From Moritella yayanosii (GTDB lineage: Bacteria > Pseudomonadota > Gammaproteobacteria > Enterobacterales > Moritellaceae), in contig NZ_LS483250.1 in the NCBI RefSeq assembly GCF_900465055.1, positions 2,108,001 through 2,172,000 of the forward strand: a stretch of 64,000 nt of DNA, in the 5' to 3' direction. The position numbers and the translations under genes were made by a program. Of this stretch, positions 9,221-19,233 are shown piece by piece. Under the pieces are notes generated by a model. It was not told the DNA's origin. It did not search any database and saw only the letters and a list, made by a program, of their open reading frames with translations. The number at the start of each line of letters is the position of its first letter. The first letter of the stretch is position 1.

Positions 9221-9257
9221 AAAAAAGCCTGTCAGTTTGCGCTGACAGGCTTTTTTT
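9221..9257 (+). terminator. Bidirectional rho-independent terminator after serA
   Basis: An 11-bp perfect stem (9225-9235 with 9242-9252, AAGCCTGTCAG and complement), loop TTTGCG, followed by a T-run on the + strand and preceded by an A-run that serves the - strand. It separates serA from the convergent LysR gene. Confidence 0.9.
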
Positions 9258-9271
9258 GCTTATGTTTGTGG

Positions 9272-10168
9272 CTATTTTTGTGGATATAACTCACGCAGTA
9301 AACCCGTGATCCATTGATGGATCTGAGTTTGATTCGAGCGTTGATGCCATGCCGCCACAACCTCAAAACTGGGTAATGGCTCAGGTAATACTACTTCCAC
9401 TAATTTGTCATTGGGTAACATACGTGATGGTAAAAATGCCAACACTCCCATCGCCTCAATACAATCTGGCGCGGCTGAGAAACTCGGTAATGACATAATG
9501 ATATTGCGCTGAAAACCCTTGGCAGCGAACCATTCGTCTGCAGAGCCCTTTAGCGTCGCTCGCGAAGGTGAAATCACCAGTTGTGGCGCTGCGGCAATCT
9601 CTTTTAAACTCAGTCCCTGATATTCACTGGCAACCGCCTTCGCTGCCACACACACATGACGCTCTTCATACAGCAGCATCGACGGACAAGTGATCGGAAT
9701 AAACGCGGGAAAAGTTAACGCTAAATCAATCTCGCCAGTGGCCATTAACTGCATTAAATTATCCGATTCAAAGCGACGAATGATGATTTTCAAATGCGGG
9801 GCATGTTGCCTGATCTGCACTAATAAAGAAGGTAAAATAACGCGCATCGCGTAATCTGAAGCACTGATTTTATATACCCCATTCAATCGTTGCGGATCGA
9901 ACTCTGCTAATTCAGTTAATTCACCAATAGCCATTAATATTTGTTGGATTTTGGGGGCTAACTCTTGCGCTTTTGGGGTGGGTACCACGCCATGACTGCC
10001 ACGAATAAATAACCGATCTTGGAATATATCCCGCAATTTTTTCAATTGCTCACTAACGGCTTGCTGAGTAATACCGAGCTTCACAGCCGCTTTCGTTAAG
10101 CTGTGTAACTGTAATAATGCCGCAAGTACCTTTAATTGTTTTATTTCCAGCTTACTGATATCAGCCAT
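9272..10168 (-). CDS. LysR-family regulator divergent from an ene-reductase
   Basis: A 298 aa regulator with an N-terminal helix-turn-helix (SLTKAAVKLGITQQAVSEQLKKL, about residues 23-45) and a substrate-binding domain. The pattern LEIKQLKVLAALLQLHS and TPKAQELAPKIQQIL resembles the NodD/LinR-like LysR branch that senses aromatic or electrophilic compounds. It is divergent from the Old Yellow Enzyme gene with about 90 bp between starts, so autoregulation and control of that gene are likely (inference). Confidence 0.85.
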   Translation of the reverse strand: MADISKLEIKQLKVLAALLQLHSLTKAAVKLGITQQAVSEQLKKLRDIFQDRLFIRGSHGVVPTPKAQELAPKIQQILMAIGELTELAEFDPQRLNGVYKISASDYAMRVILPSLLVQIRQHAPHLKIIIRRFESDNLMQLMATGEIDLALTFPAFIPITCPSMLLYEERHVCVAAKAVASEYQGLSLKEIAAAPQLVISPSRATLKGSADEWFAAKGFQRNIIMSLPSFSAAPDCIEAMGVLAFLPSRMLPNDKLVEVVLPEPLPSFEVVAAWHQRSNQTQIHQWITGLLRELYPQK

Positions 10169-10257
10169 ATTTGTTTCTCATACACACTTCACTTGATTTT
10201 CATTGTACCGAAGCGGCGATATAGTGCAACTAATAAGCCACTCACGAGATAAAGACC

Positions 10258-11385
10258 ATGATGAAAAATGACGTATTATTCACACCAACCAAATTAGGCA
10301 CTCACGTTTTAAAAAACCGCATTGTAATGCCCCCATTAACACGTTCGCGTAGTACACAACCGAACAATATCCCGAATGAATTAATGGCTAAGTATTACAC
10401 TCAGCGCGCGTCTGCTGGGTTTATGATCACCGAAGGTACTCAGATTGAACCTCGTGGTCAAGGTTACGCATGGACACCGGGAATTTACTCTGATGAGCAA
10501 GTTGAAGGTTGGAAAAAAGTAACAAAATCTGTGCATGATGCAGGTGGCATTATCTTTGCTCAACTGTGGCATGTCGGCCGTGTTTCCCATACCAGTTTAC
10601 AACCCGGTGGCGCAGCGCCCGTCGCACCATCAGCAATTCTAGCGGATAACGTGAAAGTATTCATTGAGACAGCGCCAGGTGAAGGTGCATTGGCAGATCC
10701 AAGCATGCCACGTGAGCTATCAACCGCTGAAATAAAAGAACTTGTCACTCTGTATGCACAAGCCGCGAAGAATGCCATGCAAGCCGGTTTTGACGGTGTT
10801 GAATTACATTGCGCGAACGGTTACTTAGTGAATCAATTTATCTCGGAGCACAGTAATAAACGGTCCGATGAATACGGTGGTAGTTTAGAAAACCGTTTAC
10901 GCTTCTTAAAAGAAATCACCCAAGCAGTCGCCGACGAAGTGGGAAAAGAAAATGTCGGTGTTCGCTTTGCACCACTGTTTTCCAGCACTGACGATGTACG
11001 CGTTTATCTTGGCTTAGTGGAAGATAATCCACATGAAACGTATATCGAAGCAATTAAAACAATCGAAAATATCGGTATTGGTTACCTGTCATTAGCAGAA
11101 GCCGATTGGGATAATGCCCCTGATTTACCTGACGCTTTCTATCAAGATGTACGTAACACATTTACTGGCACCATCATGTATGCAGGTAAGTACTCGGTAG
11201 AAAAAGCCAAGCATATCCTTAACCTCGGTTACGGTGATATCTTTGGTTTTGGCCGTCCATTTATTGCCAACCCAGATTTGCCCGCTCGCATTAAACATGA
11301 TTGGACATTCAATGAGGTGGACCCGGCAACGATGTACGGTGGTACCGAAGTAGGCTACGCGGATTACGCTGAATATATAGCTTAA
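10258..11385 (+). CDS. Old Yellow Enzyme-family ene-reductase, NemA-like
   Basis: FMN-dependent alkene reductase reducing activated C=C bonds or N-ethylmaleimide with NADPH. The 375 aa TIM-barrel protein carries NRIVMPPLTRSRS at the FMN site, AQLWHVGRVSHTSLQPGG, the active-site region VELHCANGYLVNQF with the His/Asn pair, and SDEYGGSLENRLRF. Length fits NemA/OYE enzymes. It is divergent from a LysR regulator, rather than the TetR-type NemR that controls E. coli nemA, so I do not assign the symbol. A strong terminator follows. Confidence 0.92.
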   Translation: MMKNDVLFTPTKLGTHVLKNRIVMPPLTRSRSTQPNNIPNELMAKYYTQRASAGFMITEGTQIEPRGQGYAWTPGIYSDEQVEGWKKVTKSVHDAGGIIFAQLWHVGRVSHTSLQPGGAAPVAPSAILADNVKVFIETAPGEGALADPSMPRELSTAEIKELVTLYAQAAKNAMQAGFDGVELHCANGYLVNQFISEHSNKRSDEYGGSLENRLRFLKEITQAVADEVGKENVGVRFAPLFSSTDDVRVYLGLVEDNPHETYIEAIKTIENIGIGYLSLAEADWDNAPDLPDAFYQDVRNTFTGTIMYAGKYSVEKAKHILNLGYGDIFGFGRPFIANPDLPARIKHDWTFNEVDPATMYGGTEVGYADYAEYIA

Positions 11386-11392
11386 CTAAAAA

Positions 11393-11424
11393 TAAAAAAG
11401 CCTGCTAAATTAGCAGGCTTTTTA
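11393..11424 (+). terminator. Rho-independent terminator after the ene-reductase gene
   Basis: AAGCCTGCTAA (11398-11408) pairs with TTAGCAGGCTT (11410-11420), followed by TTTT; an A-run precedes the stem. It can also serve fbaA transcription from the other strand. Confidence 0.88.
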
Positions 11425-11480
11425 TTTATTACTCTTTAACAACGCGATCTATCACAAAGATAAATCGTCTCACTTATTAA

Positions 11481-12557
11481 TTAAAGTACGTCTACGCTGT
11501 TTAGGTCTTTATGTGCTTGGCTTAAACGAGCAACTAGACTTGTTTGACCAGCGCGTAACCATACACGTGGGTCATAATGTTTCTTGTTTGGCGCATCAAC
11601 GCCATCTGGATTACCAATTTGACCTTGTAGGTAATCTTTCTTACCTTCGTAGTAGTTCTTGATACCTTCCCAAGTAGCCCACTGTGTATCCGTATCGATG
11701 TTCATTTTGATAACACCGTAACCGATTGACTCTTGGATCTCAGCTTCACTTGAACCAGAACCACCGTGGAATACGAAGTTTAGCGAGTTAGCTGGTAGGC
11801 CAAATTTCTCTGAAACGTATGCTTGTGAATCACGTAAGATAGTTGGCGTAAGCACAACGTTACCTGGCTTGTATACACCGTGTACGTTACCGAAAGAGGC
11901 AGCGATAGTGAAACGCGGGCTGATTTCCGTTAGCTTTTCGTAAGCGTATGCAACGTCTTCTGGAGAAGTGTAAAGCTCAGATGCGTCCATATCCGAATTA
12001 TCTACGCCATCTTCTTCACCACCAGTACAACCGAGTTCGATTTCGATAGTCATGTCCATTTTAGCCATACGTGCTAGGTATTCACCACAAGTAGCGATGT
12101 TTTCTTCTAGTGATTCTTCAGAAAGATCTAACATGTGTGAGCTAAATAGTGGCTTGCCAGTTTGTGCGAAGAATTCTTCACCTGCGTCTAGTAGTCCGTC
12201 GATCCAAGGTAATAATTTTTTCGCTGCGTGATCAGTATGAATGATAACTGGCACACCATAAGCTTCAGCCATAATGTGTACGTATTTAGCACCGGCGATT
12301 GCGCCCATGATAGATGCGCCGTGACCTTCTAGACCAATACCTTTACCTGCGAAGAATGCAGCGCCACCGTGTGAAAACTGGATGATCACTGGTGATTTAG
12401 CTTTTGCAGCAGCTTCTAATGTACCGTTGATTGAATCAGTGTTTACCATGTTTACAGCAGGTAACGCGAAGTTGTTTTCTTTAGCAATCGCAAAGATTTT
12501 TTGCACGTCATCGCCTGTTACAACACCAGGTTTTACAACATCAAAGATCTTAGACAT
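11481..12557 (-). CDS. fbaA: Class II fructose-bisphosphate aldolase
   Basis: Zinc-dependent aldolase splitting fructose-1,6-bisphosphate to two triose phosphates. I chose the ATG at 12557 (MSKIFDVVKPGVVTGDDVQ), matching the E. coli start and giving 358 aa; 16 further codons upstream seem untranslated. Visible motifs: metal-binding HTDHAAKKLLPWIDGLLDAG, ELGCTGGEEDGVDNS, the HGVYKPG segment and NFVFHGGSGS. It is the last gene of an epd-pgk-fbaA cluster, with a 130-bp gap from pgk that holds a hairpin. Confidence 0.97.
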   Translation of the reverse strand: MSKIFDVVKPGVVTGDDVQKIFAIAKENNFALPAVNMVNTDSINGTLEAAAKAKSPVIIQFSHGGAAFFAGKGIGLEGHGASIMGAIAGAKYVHIMAEAYGVPVIIHTDHAAKKLLPWIDGLLDAGEEFFAQTGKPLFSSHMLDLSEESLEENIATCGEYLARMAKMDMTIEIELGCTGGEEDGVDNSDMDASELYTSPEDVAYAYEKLTEISPRFTIAASFGNVHGVYKPGNVVLTPTILRDSQAYVSEKFGLPANSLNFVFHGGSGSSEAEIQESIGYGVIKMNIDTDTQWATWEGIKNYYEGKKDYLQGQIGNPDGVDAPNKKHYDPRVWLRAGQTSLVARLSQAHKDLNSVDVL

Positions 12558-12619
12558 AATATTAGCCTTATTATTTACATATTTAAGTACTGAATCATTC
12601 AGCACAAATTTAAAAATAT

Positions 12620-12665
12620 TTTTTGCTACTACCGTTAATCTATAGTTATAGTCGTAGCAGCAAAA
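12620..12665 (-). other. Hairpin in the pgk-fbaA intergenic region
   Basis: TTTTGCTACTAC (12621-12632) can pair with GTAGCAGCAAAA (12654-12665) with one wobble/mismatch. On the - strand it lies between pgk and fbaA and is followed by an A/T-rich run, so it may be a partial terminator or an mRNA-processing/stability element. Confidence 0.45.
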
Positions 12666-12689
12666 TAACGATTAGTTATTAACTATAAA

Positions 12690-13856
12690 TTACGCGTTTT
12701 TCGCACGTTCTTCTAACATAGCAACTGCTGGTAACACTTTACCTTCGACAAACTCAAGGAACGCGCCGCCACCAGTAGAGATATAAGAGATACCATCAGC
12801 CAGACCGAATTGATCGATAGCGGCTAATGTGTCACCGCCACCAGCAATAGAAAATGCGTCGCTTTCGGCAATCGCACGACCGATGATCTCAGTACCTTTC
12901 GAGAAGTTAGCAAATTCAAATACGCCAACTGGGCCATTCCAGATAATTGTCTTAGCTGCTTTAATCATCTCTGCAATTTGATTGGCCGAATCAGGGCCTA
13001 GATCCAAGATCATTTCATCATCGTTCACTTCAGATGCGGGTTTTAATGTCGCTTCCGCTGTTTCAGAGAACTCAGTCGCGACTAATACATCGGTGGCTAC
13101 CGGGATATTACATTTCGCCATTAATGCTTTAGCGGTATCAATTAGATCATGCTCGCACAGTGATTTACCGACATTATGACCTTGTGCAGCGATAAATGTA
13201 TTAGCAATACCACCACCAACAACTAACTGATCAGCAATGGTTGATAATGAATCAAGCACGGTTAATTTAGTTGATACTTTCGAACCGCCGACAATTGCCA
13301 AAAACGGACGAGCAGGCTTGTCCATTGCTTTACCGAGCGCTTCTAGCTCCGCCGAAAGCAGTGGACCAGAACATGCGATAGGTGCAAACATACCAACACC
13401 GTATGTTGATGCTTGTGCTCGGTGAGCAGTACCAAATGCGTCCATCACGAATATGTCACATAAATTTGCGTATGCTTTTGATAGCGCGTCTTCGTTTTTC
13501 TTTTCGCCTTTGTTAAAGCGAACATTTTCTAATACCACTAATTCACCGACATTTAATTCGATGCCGTCTAAGTAATCACGTGCTAGCACAACGTTATTTT
13601 CTAACGCTTCTTTAAGGTAGTTTACCACTGGCTCTAATGAGAACTCTTGAGCGAATTCACCTTCAGTTGGACGGCCAAGATGTGATGTAACCATCACTTT
13701 TGCACCGGCAGCCAATGCTAATTTGATTGTTGGTAGTGATGCTCGGATACGTGCGTCTGATGTTACTTTACCATCTTTAATCGGTACGTTTAAATCAGCA
13801 CGAATTAATACACGTTGACCTGCAAGATCAAGATCTGTCATTTTAATAATAGTCAT
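12690..13856 (-). CDS. pgk: Phosphoglycerate kinase
   Basis: Glycolytic kinase making ATP from 1,3-bisphosphoglycerate. The 388 aa protein begins [25 protein letters not shown], with the substrate-binding LIRADLNVP at about residues 17-25, SHLGRP, the hinge segment and the nucleotide-binding [12 protein letters not shown] near the C-terminus (IAGGGDT). Length matches the family. It lies between epd and fbaA on the same strand, with 54 bp to epd, consistent with the E. coli operon. Confidence 0.97.
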   Translation of the reverse strand: MTIIKMTDLDLAGQRVLIRADLNVPIKDGKVTSDARIRASLPTIKLALAAGAKVMVTSHLGRPTEGEFAQEFSLEPVVNYLKEALENNVVLARDYLDGIELNVGELVVLENVRFNKGEKKNEDALSKAYANLCDIFVMDAFGTAHRAQASTYGVGMFAPIACSGPLLSAELEALGKAMDKPARPFLAIVGGSKVSTKLTVLDSLSTIADQLVVGGGIANTFIAAQGHNVGKSLCEHDLIDTAKALMAKCNIPVATDVLVATEFSETAEATLKPASEVNDDEMILDLGPDSANQIAEMIKAAKTIIWNGPVGVFEFANFSKGTEIIGRAIAESDAFSIAGGGDTLAAIDQFGLADGISYISTGGGAFLEFVEGKVLPAVAMLEERAKNA

Positions 13857-13910
13857 TATTCAATCCTTAAATCTATCAATTTTATAAAATTTATTTCAAT
13901 TCGATTTATT

Positions 13911-14933
13911 TCACGTCATTTTCGCTAATGTAGCGATGTACTGCGTGGTATCAAGTAAACGATTGGCAAAGCCCCATTCGTTATCACACCAGACTAATAA
14001 TTTAACTAAATGACCATCGCTGACTCGAGTTTGAGTACCATCGATAATGCAAGAGCGTGGATCATGATTAAAATCTATTGATACCAGTGGTGCCTCGGTA
14101 TAACCCAAGATACCGCGTAATTCAGTTTCAGCCGCCGCGTGTAAGCAATCATTAATATCTTGAATGGTCACTCTTTTATCGACTGTGATACTTAGATCCA
14201 TCGCTGTCACGTTAAGCGTGGGTACTCGCACCGCAATGGCTTCAAATTTGTTGGCAAATTTAGGTAAAATACGTTCTATACCTGCGGCTAATTTAGTATC
14301 AACCGGAATGATAGAATGACTCGCAGCACGGGTACGGCGCAAATCAGTATGATAAGAGTCAATGACGGGTTGATCATTCATTGCCGAATGGATCGTGGTG
14401 ATCGTGCCACATTTGATATCAAAGGCGGCATCCAAGATACTGATCACTGGTACCATGCAATTAGTTGTACAAGAGGCACCAGAAATATAAGTTTCATCAC
14501 CGGTTAATTCGGTATGGTTAATACCATATACTACGGTCGCATCCACATCGGCACTGGCCGGATGGGAAAAGATGACTTTTTTAGCGCCAGCAGCAATGTG
14601 TGCTTCGGCATCCGCCCTCGTACCATAGATACCAGTACAATCGAGTACGATATCAATATCATGTTCCCGCCAAGGTAAATCAGCAAGTTCGGGATGACGG
14701 ACTAAATGAATACAATCATTTTTGATTTGTAATATGTTATCGCCCAGCTTTACTGGGAAGGGAAAACGGCCATGAGTCGAGTCATACTGAGTTAAATGCG
14801 CGATCGCTTCAGGATCTGCTAGCTCGTTAATAACAACGATCTTAATTTCATCCTGACGGTTACTTTCATACAAGGCTCGAACAACACTGCGTCCAATTCG
14901 TCCATAACCATTAATAGCAACTCTAACTGACAT
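13911..14933 (-). CDS. epd: D-erythrose-4-phosphate dehydrogenase
   Basis: NAD-dependent oxidation of erythrose-4-phosphate to 4-phosphoerythronate, the first step of the pyridoxal-phosphate branch. GAPDH fold: Rossmann start [19 protein letters not shown], active-site [13 protein letters not shown] with the nucleophilic Cys near 155, and the C-terminal [15 protein letters not shown]. The insert [23 protein letters not shown] and position before pgk-fbaA favour Epd over glycolytic GAPDH; a GapB role cannot be excluded. Start ATG at 14933 heads the cluster. Confidence 0.93.
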   Translation of the reverse strand: MSVRVAINGYGRIGRSVVRALYESNRQDEIKIVVINELADPEAIAHLTQYDSTHGRFPFPVKLGDNILQIKNDCIHLVRHPELADLPWREHDIDIVLDCTGIYGTRADAEAHIAAGAKKVIFSHPASADVDATVVYGINHTELTGDETYISGASCTTNCMVPVISILDAAFDIKCGTITTIHSAMNDQPVIDSYHTDLRRTRAASHSIIPVDTKLAAGIERILPKFANKFEAIAVRVPTLNVTAMDLSITVDKRVTIQDINDCLHAAAETELRGILGYTEAPLVSIDFNHDPRSCIIDGTQTRVSDGHLVKLLVWCDNEWGFANRLLDTTQYIATLAKMT

Positions 14934-15065
14934 AATAGGGGGTGTATACCTAGTAACAAGAAACGAACTTCATTGTAGATTAAAATTAGGCATAAGCGAA
15001 TATGTTGGGATAGGAAATGTATATAATTTTCAGGAAAGCATGATCCCGGCCACAAACTTTCGTAA

Positions 15066-15102
15066 TAAAACAACATTAAGGCGCTTACAAGCGAAATGTT
15101 GT
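15066..15102 (-). terminator. Probable terminator of tesB
   Basis: ACAACATT (15070-15077) pairs with AATGTTGT (15095-15102), with a nested CGCTT/AAGCG stem inside; on the - strand the hairpin is followed by TTTTATTA. It lies 25 bp downstream of the tesB stop. Confidence 0.65.
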
Positions 15103-15126
15103 CCTATTACGTAATTAAGTACGTAA

Positions 15127-15993
15127 TTAAGCGATCTCTCGATTACGAATTAATCCTTCTTGCATTGTGGTTGCGACCATTTTTCCATCACGGGTAAAGA
15201 ATCGACCACGCACCAGTCCGCGACCACCAGACGCACTCGAGCTATCTACCGCATATAATAACCAGTCATCCATACGGAAATCGCGGTGAAACCACATGGA
15301 ATGATCGATGGTCACCACTTGCATGTTGGGACTCATAAAGCCTTTACCATGTGGTTGTAATGCGGTTGGTAAGAAACAAAAATCTGACGCATATGCTAAT
15401 AGATACTTATGAATACGGGCATCATCCGGCATTTGGCCATTGGCTTTAAACCAAATATAACGCTCTGGCGTAGACTTTTCTTCATTAAGTGGATCAAAAT
15501 AATGCACAGGGCGCATTTCAATCGGTCTTTCACACACAAATTTGGCACAAATATCATCGGGTAATTCATCACGCAGTGATAATACATGGTCTTGCTCTGA
15601 CATCAGCTCTTCCGGTGGCGGCACATCTGGCATTTCATCTTGGTGGTCGTAACCTTCACGTTCAACCTGATAAGACGCCGTCATGTAGAAAATAGCTTTG
15701 CCATTTTGGATTGCGCGAATACGACGGGTGGTAATTGAACCGCCATCGCGAATATTTTCGACTTCATAAACAATCGGCTTTTTAACATCACCAGCACGCA
15801 GGAAATAAGAATGGAAAGAATGCACCTTACGATCGGCTGAAACGGTTTCTTTCGCTGCCGATAATGCTTGTGCCATTACTTGCCCGCCAAATACCGCGCC
15901 AAAGCCTAAATCTTGGCTTTGACCACGATAAATGCCTTCTTCAATGGTTTCTAATGTTAACTGTCCAAGCAGATCTTTTAATACCTTACCCAT
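15127..15993 (-). CDS. tesB: Acyl-CoA thioesterase II
   Basis: Hydrolyses medium- and long-chain acyl-CoAs. The 288 aa double hot-dog protein begins LLGQLTLETIEEGIYRGQS and carries FGGQVMAQALSAA, VHSFHSYFLRAGD in the first fold and TIDHSMWFHRDF with the catalytic Asp in the second. Length matches E. coli TesB. It stands alone, upstream of the epd cluster on the same strand but separated by its own terminator. Confidence 0.95.
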   Translation of the reverse strand: MGKVLKDLLGQLTLETIEEGIYRGQSQDLGFGAVFGGQVMAQALSAAKETVSADRKVHSFHSYFLRAGDVKKPIVYEVENIRDGGSITTRRIRAIQNGKAIFYMTASYQVEREGYDHQDEMPDVPPPEELMSEQDHVLSLRDELPDDICAKFVCERPIEMRPVHYFDPLNEEKSTPERYIWFKANGQMPDDARIHKYLLAYASDFCFLPTALQPHGKGFMSPNMQVVTIDHSMWFHRDFRMDDWLLYAVDSSSASGGRGLVRGRFFTRDGKMVATTMQEGLIRNREIA

Positions 15994-16303
15994 AAATGCC
16001 TTTTTTGAATTCCGGTTGTTATTTTAGTACGAAGGGGCAAAGCTACCCCTGTTATGAGAGATATTCAAGCGCTATTTACTGATATTGCAGTGCTGAAATA
16101 ACATAACATTTCGTAATCTTAGCGTTTAAGTCCTAAAATTAAGCTTAATAACTTAACCTCATCGCTCACTTAACTCTAAAATAGGGACAAAAAAATACCT
16201 TGTTCTCATGCCTTCAATGAGGACACAAAAACAAGACATATTCACCAATGTGAGAACATTTGCGTTATCACTGTACAAGGTAGTTAGCTATTAATCGTAA
16301 TTA
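15994..16303. other. Gene-free region between tesB and the iutA remnant
   Basis: No ORF is visible. It contains nested inverted words: TACCTTGT (16196-16203) with ACAAGGTA (16275-16282), and TGTTCTCA (16201-16208) with TGAGAACA (16251-16258). These could be the edge of lost mobile or siderophore DNA, but there is no transposase or target duplication to support that. Confidence 0.4.
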
Positions 16304-17161
16304 TTAATATTTAACTTGGTAATTAAGCGTATAAGTACGACCTCGACCTTTATAATCATAAGCTGCCGCATCATAGTGAGCTGCATAGAAGATCTGAGCT
16401 CGTTGCCCCCACGCCGTAGTATAGTCTTTATCAAATAAGTTCTGAACACCAAAACCAATACTACCTACTGGCAATTCATAACTGCCCAATAAATCAAACA
16501 CGGTATAGCCGTCTAACTCACTGTCATCTGCACCTTTATAATCAAACATAGTTTGACTTTGAACTTTAAGTGTCAGGTCTGAATCATTGTATGCCGAACT
16601 TAACATGATACGCTCAGTGCCATGTTGACGGTCAGATTCGAAGCCTTTTCTGACATCAATATCACGACCAACAATATATAAACCGTAAGGAGAATCTTGC
16701 TGGCTATCATAATATTGCGCCAAGAATTTTATGCTTTTGGTATCAGACAAGGTTACATCAACGGTTGTTTGTAAATCGATTGTTTTGTTATATTGTAATG
16801 AACCCTGGAAAATATCTGGGGTAACAATCTCGCCTTCGGCATCATAAAACCCTTGTGTTTCGGTATACACCGCCGAAACACGCGCAGATAGCGTGTCATT
16901 GCCACCGGAAATAGCTTGAGCCACTTTATAATCAAGATCATCACCAGTTGCGCCAGCACCATAAACCGAAGTAGAGCCTGAAAGCACTTCAATACGATCA
17001 ATATTAAACGGGTCTATCGAGTCCAATTGACGACTGATAGAACGTGAAGACTGTAATGACACCCCATCAATCATCACTAACATGGCACGGCCACGTAAAT
17101 TTTGTCCTTTATTAGTTCTGGCGTCACTGATCGCTTTTGCAGTTCGACTCGGCGGCAGCAA
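16304..17161 (-). pseudogene. iutA: Ferric aerobactin receptor IutA-like, internally deleted remnant
   Basis: An open frame of 285 codons encodes pieces of a TonB-dependent outer-membrane receptor that is normally about 730 aa. Plug fragment: NLRGRAMLVMIDG and SRQLDSIDPFNIDRIEVLSG. Barrel start: ISGGNDTLSARVS and FLAQYYDSQQDSPYGL. C-terminus: LDGYTVFDLLGSYELPVGS, FDKDYTTAWGQRA and DYKGRGRTYTLNY. These agree closely with E. coli IutA as I remember it. Three stretches are missing: after SRTAKAISDA, after YGAGATG (expected GGVINI) and, largest, after AYNDSDL (about 400 residues). The signal peptide is absent and the frame opens with a TTG after a stop. All three deletions stay in frame. It lies 56 bp after fhuB on the same strand, as a receptor in that operon would. 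Confidence 0.85.
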
Positions 17162-17217
17162 CGAGTGTGAGTGAATAATTCGTATTCAGACTTAAGACTC
17201 AGAAATTCAACCACTTA

Positions 17218-19230
17218 CTATTTCCTCATCAGATACAAAAAGTACGCACCACCAAGCAACGAAGCCAATAACCCTGCAGGGAATTGCCACGGAAACCAGA
17301 ATGTTCGTCCGATCCAATCAGCGAGGATCATCAAGCAGCCACCTAATAGACTGGCCGTTAACAATTGATGAGATGCCCGATACTGATGCAGCGATCGCGC
17401 CATATGTGGGGCTAACAAGCCAATAAAACTCAGTGGTCCAATAATAATGGTGCTCAAGGTTGTCAACGCAGCCACCAGGAGTAATAACAGCAATCGCACT
17501 TTGCGACAATCCAAGCCAATACTGGTGGCGGTGATTTCCCCAAGGCCAACCAGATCTAAGCGTCGATGATTTAACAAAGCAATACCGGCGAACAAGGCCA
17601 CTCCCGCACCTAATAGGTACACATCACTCATACTGACCAAATACGTCGAGCCTGACAGCCAAGTTAACAATGCGGTCACGTTATCTTGCCCTGATGACAT
17701 TGCGATGCGTAAAAAAGCATCGAGTCCTGCGCTAAGCGCAATACCGGTTAATAACATTTGCGCCGGCGCAAAATTATGTTTTCGCCCCATCAACCAAATA
17801 ACCGCAGTGACCGCAAACGCACCGAAGGTGCCGAGTAACATTTGCTCATAGCGTTCAACCGTCAAGCCAAACAGTGCGCCAAGCACTAACGCTAACGCCG
17901 CGCCAGAGCTAATGCCTAATATTTCCGGGCTTGCCATTGGATTCGTGGAAACCCGTTGAATCACCGTCCCCGCAATAGCCAAACCTATGCCTGCGAAAAG
18001 CGAAACAAGTACTCTTGGCAATCGCAGTTCCATGACTGAAGTATTAAATGACAACATCCAACCCGTTTGATTTTTGCCGACCACTAAAGCTACCACAAAG
18101 AAGACAATCACGAGAATAACCAGCGGAAACAACACCTTTTGGATATTCTTGTGCTTATATTCTATTTGACTGATTTCCCTCGATTTAAGCTCCGATTGCA
18201 GTAACTTTCGATTTAATAACCAAAGTAAAAAGGGTGCACCCAATAATGCCGTCATTGCACCGGTCGGCAGTAACGCCCCGCCAACGCCCGAAAATGGTTG
18301 CACAATGAGGTCTGCCAATAACAACATTAAACTGCCAATCATCCCACTAACAAGGATCTGAGCAGTGAATTTTCTCGCCCCGCACATCCGCGCAATAGCC
18401 GGGGCGACAATACCAATAAAACCGATTAAGCCAACTTCACTGATCACAGCGGCAGTAATAAATATCGCTAACGTCAATGAAATCACTTTCATTTGCTTAA
18501 TGTTAATACCAATAGAGGAAGCAACGGTGTCTCCCAATTGCAATACTGACAAGGGCCTAGCAAGTAATAACACGGCAATAATGGGGAGTGTAATAAGCTG
18601 TAATACCGTGATGACACTCGACCAATCATTTTGGTTTAATGTCCCTGCCCCCCACACAAATACACTGGTCAATTTTTGCTCATTCAATAGCAATAACATG
18701 GTATTGAGTGAACCAAAAAATAAACTGATCACCATACCTGCCAACACCATATGCACAGGAGAAAATCCACGCTTGGCCGATAATATAAATACCAATAACG
18801 TGGCTAGCCCCCCGCCTAAGAACGCGGGAATAAAACCATTAATGCTACTATTAACGGGCAAAAACAAGATGCCTAACACTAACCCTAGTTCGGCACCAGC
18901 AGCAACACCTAGGGTCGTAGGAGAGGCGATTGGATTACGCAGTACAAACTGCATCACACAGCCTGCAACCGCTAATGCAAAACCGCATAATATCGCTATT
19001 GCTAAGCGGGGTAGATACGTAAGGTGAGTAATAAGATGCTGATAATTACTCGCATCATAATGAAATACCGTTTGCCACAATAAACTCAACCCTTGCGAGT
19101 AAGGCGCGGTCCACTGCAACAAACTCAATAATACAGCAGCGATAAGTGTGCACAGAAAAAAACGCCACCACATGCCTTGCTGTTTAGAGGCATTCAATTT
19201 TGAGGCGCTAAATAGAGTAAATGTATTCAT
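17218..19230 (-). CDS. fhuB: FhuB-type double permease of the ferric hydroxamate ABC importer
   Basis: Inner-membrane permease of a type II ABC importer for ferric hydroxamate siderophores. At 670 aa it is a fused pair of FecCD/BtuC-like permeases, each with about ten membrane segments; the two halves meet near residue 350. Repeated family motifs are visible in both: NPIASPTTLGVAAGAELGLV and NPMASPEILGISSGAALALV, plus GLIGFIGIVAPAIAR and SFIGLLAPHMAR, the ATPase-coupling loops. Fusion is specific to FhuB. Its ATG lies 3 bp after the fhuD stop. The remnant iutA follows directly. Confidence 0.94.
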   Translation of the reverse strand: MNTFTLFSASKLNASKQQGMWWRFFLCTLIAAVLLSLLQWTAPYSQGLSLLWQTVFHYDASNYQHLITHLTYLPRLAIAILCGFALAVAGCVMQFVLRNPIASPTTLGVAAGAELGLVLGILFLPVNSSINGFIPAFLGGGLATLLVFILSAKRGFSPVHMVLAGMVISLFFGSLNTMLLLLNEQKLTSVFVWGAGTLNQNDWSSVITVLQLITLPIIAVLLLARPLSVLQLGDTVASSIGINIKQMKVISLTLAIFITAAVISEVGLIGFIGIVAPAIARMCGARKFTAQILVSGMIGSLMLLLADLIVQPFSGVGGALLPTGAMTALLGAPFLLWLLNRKLLQSELKSREISQIEYKHKNIQKVLFPLVILVIVFFVVALVVGKNQTGWMLSFNTSVMELRLPRVLVSLFAGIGLAIAGTVIQRVSTNPMASPEILGISSGAALALVLGALFGLTVERYEQMLLGTFGAFAVTAVIWLMGRKHNFAPAQMLLTGIALSAGLDAFLRIAMSSGQDNVTALLTWLSGSTYLVSMSDVYLLGAGVALFAGIALLNHRRLDLVGLGEITATSIGLDCRKVRLLLLLLVAALTTLSTIIIGPLSFIGLLAPHMARSLHQYRASHQLLTASLLGGCLMILADWIGRTFWFPWQFPAGLLASLLGGAYFLYLMRK

Positions 19231-19233
19231 TGA

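Noticed and set aside
13911-14933. Calling this gene glycolytic GAPDH (gapA)
   Set aside because: Position ahead of pgk-fbaA and the N-terminal inserts fit Epd; glycolytic gapA normally stands alone in this group.
15994-16303. Possible insertion-sequence end next to the iutA remnant
   Set aside because: Inverted words exist but they are short, and there is no transposase fragment or target-site duplication.
18365-19027. 220-codon open frame antisense to fhuB
   Set aside because: It is the shadow of a long membrane-protein gene; composition is low-complexity (Asn/Thr/Pro/Ile) and it has no family features.
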